NCBI RefSeq assembly: GCF_016865525.2
Contig: NZ_CP075169.1
Coordinates: forward strand, 2,914,337 to 2,978,336
DNA from: Sodalis ligni
GTDB taxonomy: Bacteria; Pseudomonadota; Gammaproteobacteria; Enterobacterales; Enterobacteriaceae
Length of the DNA stretch: 64,000 bases
Reading direction: 5' to 3'
The position numbers were made by a program, and so were the translations under genes. Position 1 is the stretch's first letter. Every line of letters begins with the position of its first letter. This document shows positions 57,008 to 64,000 of this stretch, in pieces. The notes below the pieces were generated by a model, which made no database searches, was not told where the DNA came from, and was given only the letters and a program-made list of their open reading frames with translations.

Positions 57008-57865
57008 TCAGCCATTTTTCCCTTTACGGGAAAACAGTACCACCGACACAATAATCAACGCGGCGCCGGCGACCATTTTCGCCGTCGGCCGCTCATTGAA
57101 CAACCACCAGGCGAACAAAATGGCATACACCGGCTCCAGGGCAAAAAACACCGAGGCCGAACGCGCCTTGACGAAACGCAGGCTGGTCACCATTAAACTG
57201 TGCGCCGCACCGGTACAAAACACCCCCAGCAAGGCCAGGTAAAACCAATCCATCGCCGCTGCCTGGGGCAGCGCCCGAAAGGCGAACGGCAGCATCAGCA
57301 GGGATATTACGACGTTCTGGCACAGCGCGGCCTGTACCGGACGAACGTTGGCGGCGGTGATGCGATTGCACAGGATCAGGCCGGCCAGCAGCGCGCCGGA
57401 AAGAATGCCCCAGAAAAAGCCCAGCGTGCTTTGGCTGCTGAAGCTGAACGCCGGGCATACCATGACAAGGCCAAGGCAGATGACGCCGATGAGCAGCGCT
57501 TCACGCCGGGTAATGCGTTCGCGGAACGCCAGGCCTTCAAACAGGGTGGTAAAGGCCGGAAAACTGGCGAAACCCAACGTGGCGACGGCCACTCCCGCCG
57601 CCTTTACCGAGATAAAAAAGGTCAGCCAATGGCCTGCCAGCACAATGCTGGACCCCAGGATCAGCAGCAGCCCCCGCTGACCGATCCGCTGCCAGCGAAA
57701 CCCCCTGACGCACAGCATCAGGACCGCCAGCACCAGCCAGGCAAACCACGCCCGGCCGAAGACGATGGCGGCGGGAGACGCATTCACCGCCTTGCCCAGA
57801 ATGCCGGACAAACCGAAAAAAAACGCGGAAATATTCAGTGCGATATAGGCGTGACGTTTATCCAT
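57008..57865 (-). CDS. DMT-superfamily (EamA) transporter
   Basis: 285-residue membrane protein with ten predicted helices and two EamA repeats (about 5-135 and 147-280). The end FALEPVYAILFAWWLFNERP is the conserved end of repeat two. Substrate unknown; relatives export amino acids or other metabolites. It stands alone, convergent with the hut genes. Confidence 0.85.
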   Translation of the reverse strand: MDKRHAYIALNISAFFFGLSGILGKAVNASPAAIVFGRAWFAWLVLAVLMLCVRGFRWQRIGQRGLLLILGSSIVLAGHWLTFFISVKAAGVAVATLGFASFPAFTTLFEGLAFRERITRREALLIGVICLGLVMVCPAFSFSSQSTLGFFWGILSGALLAGLILCNRITAANVRPVQAALCQNVVISLLMLPFAFRALPQAAAMDWFYLALLGVFCTGAAHSLMVTSLRFVKARSASVFFALEPVYAILFAWWLFNERPTAKMVAGAALIIVSVVLFSRKGKNG

Positions 57866-58080
57866 AGAACTCAGCGGGCCCTGTTATCCATCCCGGCCGC
57901 AGCTTACCGGCGGAACTGTGCGGCACGTAGGTTTGCCGACAATGCAAAGGGAAGGTTCCATGCTGCCTGCCAGCGAACTGTTTTAATAGTCTTTTTTCAT
58001 TAATTTAATAGGCTGCTATGCTTTAATTCAGAAGGTCGCCATCATTGGGCGCTCTGTTTATCCATTGACGGGGAGAGGCG

Positions 58081-58761
58081 ATGTATCAGTATGTTCCTGG
58101 CGCGGTGTACCGAAAAATCGATGCGGAGAAATGGCGCCGGATTTTTATCGTAGGGGATCTGCACGGCTGTTTTGATCTGCTTTTGGAAAAATTGGAACGG
58201 CAGGGATTCGACACCGAACAGGATCTCCTGGTGTCGGTGGGGGATTTGATTGACCGCGGCCGCCAAAACCTGGAATGTCTGTCGCTGCTCAGGGAAAAAT
58301 GGTTCTGCGCAGTGCGTGGCAATCACGAGCAGATGGCCATGGATTCGTTGGCGGACAACGATCCCGGACTGTGGCTGGCCAACGGCGGCGACTGGTTTGC
58401 CCGTCTTGATTCAGCACGGCAACAGCAGGCGAAAGCGTTGATTGCCGAGTGTGCCGGGCTGCCGCTGGTGATTGATATCCCCATGGACCAACGGCACGTG
58501 GTGGTGGCCCATGCGGATTATCCCGCTGATAACTACTATTTTGATCAGCCGGTGGACAGTGAAGAGCTGGTATGGAGCCGGCGCCGTATTCACCGAAATC
58601 AGCAGGGGCGGGGCGCCCCCATTACCGGCGCCACGCACTTTTTTTTCGGCCACACGCCGCTTAACCGGGTCAGGCATTTCTTCAATCAGTACTATATTGA
58701 CACCGGCGCGGTGTACGGCGGGTCGTTGACCTTGGTGGAAATCAATACCCTACCGGTATGA
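58081..58761 (+). CDS. prpA: PrpA-type serine/threonine protein phosphatase
   Basis: 226-residue metallophosphatase of the PPP family with the ligand motifs GDLHGC near residue 25, GDLIDRG near 55, RGNHEQM near 79, HADYP near 140 and GHTPL near 190. In E. coli PrpA (PphA) acts on phosphoproteins in the CpxR/misfolded-protein response. Ribosome site GGGAGAGG precedes ATG 58081. The gene is monocistronic. Confidence 0.88.
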   Translation: MYQYVPGAVYRKIDAEKWRRIFIVGDLHGCFDLLLEKLERQGFDTEQDLLVSVGDLIDRGRQNLECLSLLREKWFCAVRGNHEQMAMDSLADNDPGLWLANGGDWFARLDSARQQQAKALIAECAGLPLVIDIPMDQRHVVVAHADYPADNYYFDQPVDSEELVWSRRRIHRNQQGRGAPITGATHFFFGHTPLNRVRHFFNQYYIDTGAVYGGSLTLVEINTLPV

Positions 58762-58837
58762 TTGACTATAATAAACCAGGTTTCTCGTTTTATCCGACTG
58801 TTGGGATAATGTGAACCGAGGCTAAAGGTTTCGGGCT

Positions 58838-58892
58838 ATACTCGCCATACTTCAACTTGCCGTCCTCCGGCAGGTTGAAATAGTGAGGGTAT
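58838..58892. repeat. Palindromic intergenic element (hairpin)
   Basis: TTCAACTTGCCG (58851-58862) pairs with CCGGCAGGTTGAA (58867-58879) with one mismatch around a four-base loop, ending in GGGTATAT. It may be a terminator for prpA or a member of the small repeat family also seen near 33440 and 42540. Confidence 0.5.
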
Positions 58893-58933
58893 ATAACGGC
58901 TAGAGGATTAGCCAACGACGAAGGAGGTTAACA

Positions 58934-59188
58934 ATGGGCATTTTATCCTGGATTATTTTTGGTCTTATTGCCGGTATTATCGCCAAATTCATCATGCCGG
59001 GCAGAGACGGCGGCGGTTTTATTCTTACCGTGATATTAGGGATTATCGGTGCGGTGGTGGGGGGATATATCAGCACTTTCTTCGGTTACGGCCGGGTAGA
59101 CGGATTTAACATCGGAAGCTTTGCGGTGGCGGTGGTGGGCGCTATCGTAGTGCTGTTGATCTATCGGCTGGTGGCCCGTAATAATTAA
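58934..59188 (+). CDS. GlsB/YeaQ/YmgE-family membrane protein
   Basis: 84-residue membrane protein with three hydrophobic segments (ILSWIIFGLIAGIIAKFIMPG, LTVILGIIGAVVGGYIS and FAVAVVGAIVVLLIYRLV). It belongs to the transglycosylase-associated/stress-response family; function is not well known. Ribosome site AAGGAGG precedes the ATG by six bases. Confidence 0.93.
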   Translation: MGILSWIIFGLIAGIIAKFIMPGRDGGGFILTVILGIIGAVVGGYISTFFGYGRVDGFNIGSFAVAVVGAIVVLLIYRLVARNN

Positions 59189-59443
59189 TGGTCAGAGGAT
59201 GTAAATTTTTCTTCTGATCCCCGGCGCCGTTAATGCGAATAATCAATAACGGCGACCGGTTCCTGAATCTCCCTTGCTTATATACTCCCGCCATTTCCAG
59301 CCTTATGGGTTAGAGGCGCGTTTGTCATCTGTGTCATACATGTCATGAAAACATCACGCCTGAAATAAATATCATCGCCGAAGAGACAATGATATTTATT
59401 TGGACGACCCCGCATATCGCCATACCATGGAATTTCAACGCCT
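59189..59443. other. Intergenic region, nothing recognised
   Basis: About 255 bp between convergent genes; no gene, repeat or clear terminator seen. Confidence 0.4.
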
Positions 59444-60598
59444 TCAGGCGGCCTGGCTGTTGTCAGGGACATCCGTATCTTTCGTCATCTGCTCAGGCAC
59501 GGGGCTTAACACCGCATCCAGGGCCCGCAGATGCCGCTCCTGCCAGGACAGCATCACCTCATTGCCGGCGACCCAGCCGGGGTCGACTTCGGCGGCGCTG
59601 AGCTTCACCATGAAACCGGGCTGGCCGGCCACTTCGGTTAACATCCGCACATGATCACCCAGATAGATATATTGCTGGATCCGGGCGCTGATTTGCTGGC
59701 TGCCGGCGGGAAGCTGGTGTTGCGGCACATTGACCCGCACCCGTTCGGGGCGGATGCACAGCATGATTTTACGCCCCGGCGAACTGGGGCGGACCTTGAG
59801 CGCCCGCAGCATGGTGCCGTCATCCAGGGCGGCGCGATAATAGTCGCCTTCGCTGCCGGCCTGGGTGGCCAAAAGGCCGTTGTTTTCGCCGATAAACTGC
59901 GCCACGAAGGTATTCTGCGGTTCTTCATACAGCTTGCTGGGCCTGTCGATCTGCTGGATGATGCCGTCGTTGAATACCGCCACCCGGTCCGACATGGTCA
60001 TGGCTTCGCTTTGATCATGCGTGACATAGACAATGGTCAGCTCCAGCGCCTGGTGCAGCGCCTTGATTTCCATCTGCATATGTTCGCGCAGCTGCTTATC
60101 CAGCGCGCCCAAGGGTTCATCCATCAACACCAGCTTGGGTTCGAATACCAGCGCCCGCGCAAGGGCCACCCGCTGCTGCTGCCCCCCGGACATCTGCGCC
60201 GGATAGCGGTTGGCAAGATCGGTGAGTTTGACGCGATCCAGCACCCGGTCCACTTTTTCCTTGATATCGCTGCGGTTCAGCCGACGTATGGACAATGGAA
60301 ATGCCAGGTTCTCCGCCACGGTCATATGGGGAAATAACGCATAGTTCTGGAACACCATGCCGATATCCCGCTGGTGGGGCGGCAGGTGGTGCAGCGGCTG
60401 GTCCCGCAGGAAAATTTCCCCCTGGGTCGGGTTTTCAAATCCCGCCAGCATCATCAGGCTGGTGGTTTTTCCAGAACCTGACGGGCCCAACAGCGTGAGA
60501 AATTCACCTTCGGCAATATCCAGGTTCAGGTTTTTAACCACCAGCTTGTCGCCGTCGTAGGTTTTTTGGATATTTTTGAAGCTTACATAGCTTTTCAT
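59444..60598 (-). CDS. PotA-like polyamine ABC transporter ATP-binding protein
   Basis: 384 residues. Walker A GPSGSGKTT near 38, Q-loop VFQNYALFPH near 82, signature MSGGQQQR near 136, Walker B LVLMDEPLGALD, H-loop VYVTHDQSEA, and a C-terminal TOBE domain (about 285-360) with LCIRPERVRV. This size and domain set is that of spermidine/putrescine and related importers. No permease or binding-protein gene stands next to it in the window, so the system is either split or has lost parts. AGAGGGG precedes the ATG. The nearby GabR-like regulator and GabT-like aminotransferase fit putrescine/GABA use. Confidence 0.88.
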   Translation of the reverse strand: MKSYVSFKNIQKTYDGDKLVVKNLNLDIAEGEFLTLLGPSGSGKTTSLMMLAGFENPTQGEIFLRDQPLHHLPPHQRDIGMVFQNYALFPHMTVAENLAFPLSIRRLNRSDIKEKVDRVLDRVKLTDLANRYPAQMSGGQQQRVALARALVFEPKLVLMDEPLGALDKQLREHMQMEIKALHQALELTIVYVTHDQSEAMTMSDRVAVFNDGIIQQIDRPSKLYEEPQNTFVAQFIGENNGLLATQAGSEGDYYRAALDDGTMLRALKVRPSSPGRKIMLCIRPERVRVNVPQHQLPAGSQQISARIQQYIYLGDHVRMLTEVAGQPGFMVKLSAAEVDPGWVAGNEVMLSWQERHLRALDAVLSPVPEQMTKDTDVPDNSQAA

Positions 60599-61043
60599 GT
60601 CAGAACTCTACCCCTCTTAGCGGTATCCCGACGGGCGGCCTTACTGCATTGAATCGTGCATTGGATAATGCGATAAAAATGCAATAAGGCGGGTTTTCCC
60701 GCCATCGTAAATAGATAGACCGTTACGGAAACGACAACCTGTTAATGGGAGTTAAGCAGGGCGATCGGTTTGCCGACGAGGATGTGGCACGGGTTATGCT
60801 TAACCCATGAGGGCGGCGGCTTCTCCGCCCGATGCCCCTATCTTTACCACTGCTTTTCAGCGGCGACAAGGAAATTCAGGGGCAAAAACAAAAATTCTTA
60901 CGGGTTGATGCGAAAGTGCCAACTCTATGATTATTATTGCTTTTATAAAAGCATAAGCCAACGATTTCTATCATCGCGCTCTGGTGGGCGCAAAGCGGCG
61001 GGACGATCGCCCGTTCCGGGGCGCCGGGCACCAAAATAAGGCA
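60599..61043. other. Gene-poor region upstream of the repeat array
   Basis: About 445 bp without a credible gene. A 90-codon frame at 60770-61039 has no ribosome site and an odd composition. A sigma-54-like site lies at 60785-60800 and a small GC hairpin (GGGCGG...CCGCCC) near 60812-60830. Confidence 0.4.
60785..60800 (+). promoter_or_regulatory. Orphan sigma-54-like promoter
   Basis: TGGCACGGGTTATGCT: full TGGCAC -24 box, ten bases between GG and GC, -12 box ATGC (one change from TTGC). No coding gene follows on this strand before 63613; the first thing downstream is the repeat array. It may drive a small RNA, be a relic, or be chance. Confidence 0.4.
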
Positions 61044-61960
61044 GGCGGAAGTTAACAGCGCACACCGAAGCTTGCATAAAGGTGTTAAAGGGAGACCGTG
61101 CTGATGGGGTCGAAGCGGGCGTGGTTTTCCCGCCCGCCGGAGCGCCCCACAGCGCGGTAGGCCCGCGATCGCCGAACGCGCAACGAGCGGGTGTTAAAGG
61201 GAGACCGTGCTGATGGGGTCGAAGCGGGCGTGTTTTTACCGCCCGCCGGAGCGCCCCACAGCGCGATCGCCGAACGCGCAACGAGCGGGTGTTAAAGGGA
61301 GACCGTGCTGATGGGGTCGAAGCGGGCGTGGTTTTACCGCCCGCCGGAGCGCCCCACAGCGCGGTAGGCCCGCGATCGCCGAACGCGCAACGAGCGGGTG
61401 TTAAAGGGAGACCGTGCTGATGGGGTCGAAGCGGGCGTGGTTTTACCGCCCGCCGGAGCGCCCCACAGCGCGGTAGGCCCGCGATCGCCGAACGCGCAAC
61501 GAGCGGGTGTTAAAGGGAGACCGTGCTGATGGGGTCGAAGCGGGCGTGTTTTTACCGCCCGCCGGAGCGCCCCACAGCGCGGTAGGCCCGCGATCGCCGA
61601 ACGCGCAACGAGCGGGTGTTAAAGGGAGACCGTGCTGATGGGGTCGAAGCGGGCGTGTTTTTACCGCCCGCCGGAGCGCCCCACAGCGCGGTAGGCCCGC
61701 GATCGCCGAACGCGCAACGAGCGGGTGTTAAAGGGAGACCGTGCTGATGGGGTCGAAGCGGGCGTGTTTTTACCGCCCGCTGGAGCGCCCCACAGCGCGG
61801 TAGGCCCGCGATCGCCGAACGCGCAACGAGCGGGTGTTAAAGGGAGACCGTGCTGATGGGGTCGAAGCGGGCGTGTTTTACCGCCCGCCGGAGCGCCCCA
61901 CAGCGCGGTAGGCCCGCGATCGCCGAACGCGCAACGAGCGGATGTTAAAGGGAGACCGCC
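61044..61960. repeat. Tandem 109-bp repeat array, about 8.5 copies
   Basis: GTTAAAGGGAG recurs at 61084, 61193, 61291, 61400, 61509, 61618, 61727, 61836 and 61944, a 109-bp period with one 98-bp unit (11 bases lost near 61264) and one 108-bp unit. Each unit has GGGGTCGAAGCGGGCGTG, a short loop, then CGCCCGCCGGAGCGCCCC, which folds into a long GC-rich hairpin, followed by ACAGCGCGGTAGGCCCGCGA and TCGCCGAACGCGCAACGAG. Units are almost identical, implying recent amplification or gene-conversion. The same family is at 32465 and 45765. Confidence 0.95.
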
Positions 61961-61992
61961 GCAGCCAGCCACCGTTTCTACCCGCCTCGAGC

Positions 61993-63483
61993 CTAAGAAG
62001 CACCCGCGCCGGTTTGCTGCGCCAGACAGGCCATCAACACGCTGAACGCCGGTTCGATAGCGGCTTCATCCACACAGGCATAGCCCAGCAACAATCCTTT
62101 TTTACGCTGAGACGTCAGATAATAGGTGGAGAGCGGCCGGACGTAAATACCTTGCCGTCCCGCGTCCCGCGCCAGGCGCTCGTCATCCACCTCCTCCGGC
62201 AGCGACATCACCAAATGCAGACCGGCGTTGCTGTCGTCCCGCAGCGCATCCTCCCCCAGATGCTGCAGGATCAGACGGCTCAGCACAGTACGCCGTTTAC
62301 CGTACAGCAGCCGCATACGGCGGATATGGGAGGCATAATGCCCCTCGGCGATAAACTGCGCCAATACCAGCTGGGTGATCCAGTGGCCGCCGCGGTACAG
62401 CTCCGCATGGGCCACACGCATCTGCTCGGCCAGCGCCAGGGGCAGCACCATATAGCTGATTCTCAGCCCCGGATAGAGGGTTTTACTGAAGGTGCCGATA
62501 TAGATCACCGGCGCCTGCGGCGTCAGGCTTTGCAGGGCGGGAATAGGGTTGCCGGAATAGCGGAATTCACTGTCATAATCATCCTCCACCACCCAAGCCC
62601 CGCACTCCTGCGCCAGGGCCAGCAGACGCTGGCGCCGGGTAAGGCTCATCACCGCCCCGGTGGGATATTGATGTGACGGTGTCACGCATATCAGCCGAGG
62701 CGCATCGCCCTCCGCCGGCACATCCGGCAGGCTGATCCCTTGATTATCCACCGTCACGGGAACCACTTCCACGCTATTGACGGTGAGCACGTTGCGCAGC
62801 CCCCAATAGCAGGGTTCCTCAATCCAGGCGCGATCGCCGGGATTGCACAGCATCTTCGCCAGCAAATCAACGGCCTGATGGGTGCCTTCGGTAATAATAA
62901 TCTGCTGCGCCTCGCAGTTCACCGAGCGTGCCACCCGCAGATAATCCACCAGCGCCTGCTGCAGGTCCGGGCTACCCCCCATGCGCGAATAGGTCAGATA
63001 GTCCGGCTTGATACGCCTTATCAGCCGGGAATGAATGCGCCGCCACAGGCCGTGTGGAAAATTGGACACGTCCGGCACCCCAGGCATAAACGCGCCCCAC
63101 TGGTGCGGCGACGCGCCGGTTTTAGCCAGCAGATGGGCCCCTCTTTGGGAAAATTCGTTTTCCGCCAGCCGCCGGGAGGCCGGCGGCTGCTCGTTAACCG
63201 GCGCCATGGCGCCATCGGGCATATGGTCGGTGACAAAGGTTCCGCTGCCGGCGCGGGTAAAGGTATAGCCCTCCGCCAATAATTGTTCATAGGCGGTACT
63301 GACGGTATTGCGCGACAGCGACAGCGCCCCCGCCAGATCGCGGGTGGGGGGCAGACGGCTGCCGGCGCCGATGACGCCCTCCAGGATAGCCAGGCGGATA
63401 CAGTCGTATAAGCGGCGGTGCAACGGGCCCTGGGTATGAGCGGACAAGCGCTGCAGCAGCATATCGGTAAGAAGCGATCTCAA
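61993..63483 (-). CDS. MocR/GabR-family regulator
   Basis: 496 residues: N-terminal GntR winged helix-turn-helix (about 20-90, LPPTRDLAGALSLSRNTVSTAY) joined to an aminotransferase-like domain (about 130-480) with EEPCYWG, SHQYPTGAVMS, VEDDYDSEFRYSG and the PLP lysine in GTFSKTLYPGLRISY. Such regulators sense PLP-bound amines such as GABA. The start is TTG 63483 with AAGGTG upstream; ATG 63462 is an alternative. It is divergent from the gabT-like gene, its likely target. Confidence 0.88.
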   Translation of the reverse strand: MRSLLTDMLLQRLSAHTQGPLHRRLYDCIRLAILEGVIGAGSRLPPTRDLAGALSLSRNTVSTAYEQLLAEGYTFTRAGSGTFVTDHMPDGAMAPVNEQPPASRRLAENEFSQRGAHLLAKTGASPHQWGAFMPGVPDVSNFPHGLWRRIHSRLIRRIKPDYLTYSRMGGSPDLQQALVDYLRVARSVNCEAQQIIITEGTHQAVDLLAKMLCNPGDRAWIEEPCYWGLRNVLTVNSVEVVPVTVDNQGISLPDVPAEGDAPRLICVTPSHQYPTGAVMSLTRRQRLLALAQECGAWVVEDDYDSEFRYSGNPIPALQSLTPQAPVIYIGTFSKTLYPGLRISYMVLPLALAEQMRVAHAELYRGGHWITQLVLAQFIAEGHYASHIRRMRLLYGKRRTVLSRLILQHLGEDALRDDSNAGLHLVMSLPEEVDDERLARDAGRQGIYVRPLSTYYLTSQRKKGLLLGYACVDEAAIEPAFSVLMACLAQQTGAGAS

Positions 63484-63612
63484 TTGGCACCTTCATTTTT
63501 TCAGAACTGGCTCTGGATTATAGAGCCACAACGGGGATAAATAGCAATCGGGAGTTAGGCCGGGGTCTGTGTTGGGTATTTTATGCCGCATCATATCGGG
63601 AGTCATCGCAGC

Positions 63613-64000
63613 ATGAACAATAGTGAAATGAATCAACGTCGTCTGTCAGCCACGCCGCGCGGCGTTGGGGTAATGTGTGATTTTTATGCCGCCCGGGCGG
63701 AAAACGCCACCCTGTGGGACATTGAAGACCGACCCTTCACTGACTTCGCCGCCGGCATCGCGGTACTCAATACCGGTCACCGCCATCCGAAAATCATCGC
63801 CGCCATCAAGGCGCAGCTGGATCTCTTCACCCATACCGCCTATCAAATCGTCCCTTACGGCAACTACGTGACCCTGGCGGAAAAGCTTAACGCCATCGTG
63901 CCGGTGGCCGGACCGGTAAAAAGCACCCTGTTCAGCACCGGCGCCGAAGCGGTGGAAAATGCGGTGAAGATCGCCCGCGCCTATACCAAACGGCCCGGCA
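63613..64000 (+). CDS. gabT: 4-aminobutyrate aminotransferase-like enzyme, 5' part
   Basis: First 129 residues of a class III aminotransferase, cut by the window end. MNNSEMNQRRLSATPRGVGV, FTDFAAGIAVLNTGHRHPKI, TAYQIVPYGNYVTLAEKLN and LFSTGAEAVENAVKIARAYTK match GabT, which moves the amino group of GABA to 2-oxoglutarate. GGGAG lies about ten bases before ATG 63613. The divergent GabR-like gene supports this assignment. Confidence 0.88.
   Translation, partial: MNNSEMNQRRLSATPRGVGVMCDFYAARAENATLWDIEDRPFTDFAAGIAVLNTGHRHPKIIAAIKAQLDLFTHTAYQIVPYGNYVTLAEKLNAIVPVAGPVKSTLFSTGAEAVENAVKIARAYTKRPG

Noticed and set aside
57200..58003. 267-codon plus-strand frame opposite the DMT transporter
   Set aside because: Low-complexity Gln/Arg/Lys-rich antisense shadow of a membrane-protein gene.
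61044..61960. CRISPR-like array because of regular direct repeats
   Set aside because: The whole 109-bp period is conserved; there are no variable spacers and no cas genes.
61661..61972. A 103-codon minus-strand frame with repeated amino-acid blocks
   Set aside because: It is only the translation of the tandem DNA repeat; similar frames appear at every copy.
1..64000. tRNA or rRNA genes that could mark integration sites
   Set aside because: None could be recognised by eye in the intergenic regions; a tRNA search program would be needed to exclude them.

Overview
The window looks like the chromosome of a nitrogen-fixing enterobacterium. The nif genes, hut genes, PrpA-type phosphatase and GlsB/YeaQ protein are enterobacterial in type and order, and GC content is fairly high. 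A Sodalis/Brenneria/Dickeya-like host is my guess from the mix of free-living functions and many broken genes; the sequence does not prove it.

Layout. 1-2421: the end of a nif operon (nifV 3' part, nifW, nifZ, nifM). 2461-32195: a roughly 30 kb polyketide/non-ribosomal peptide island bordered by AT-rich DNA. It holds a free-standing condensation-domain gene, two PKS genes with AT domains, an NRPS module, two PKS genes without a working AT, an ACP-aminotransferase and a DHA2-type exporter on the + strand. A convergent operon follows: DUF1062 protein, type II thioesterase, dihydroorotate-dehydrogenase-like flavoprotein and creatininase-family hydrolase. 32465-32845: tandem 107-bp repeats. 32885-38746: nifF and a complete rnf set (rnfABCDGEH), transcribed leftwards from a strong sigma-54 promoter. 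38969-45755: nifL, nifA, a glycosyltransferase remnant, nifB and nifQ, with sigma-54 promoters before nifL and nifB and a NifA-type enhancer before nifB. 45765-45915: a further copy of the repeat. 45968-56948: a HutF-type histidine-utilization locus (hutG, hutI, hutC, hutF, hutD, a NitT/TauT-type ABC transporter, hutU, an iron-alcohol-dehydrogenase-family gene) with three near-identical HutC-type operators. 57008-64000: DMT permease, prpA, glsB-like gene, an orphan polyamine-type ABC ATPase, eight to nine 109-bp tandem repeats, a MocR/GabR regulator and the start of a gabT-like aminotransferase.

How it fits together. In the classical Klebsiella order nifM is followed by nifF. Here the biosynthetic island and then rnf separate nifM from nifLA, so secondary metabolism sits inside the nitrogen-fixation locus. 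Rnf and NifF would pass electrons towards nitrogenase reductase, and NifL/NifA would control the sigma-54 promoters. A sigma-54-like site before the island's exporter raises the possibility that export of the island's product is tied to nitrogen status.

Quality warning. About 18 apparent single-base frameshifts interrupt otherwise well-conserved genes (the PKS genes, rnfC, rnfD, nifL, hutG, an ABC binding protein and others), several in homopolymer runs. They may be real decay or uncorrected read errors. Gene ends given for those entries span the whole homologous region.
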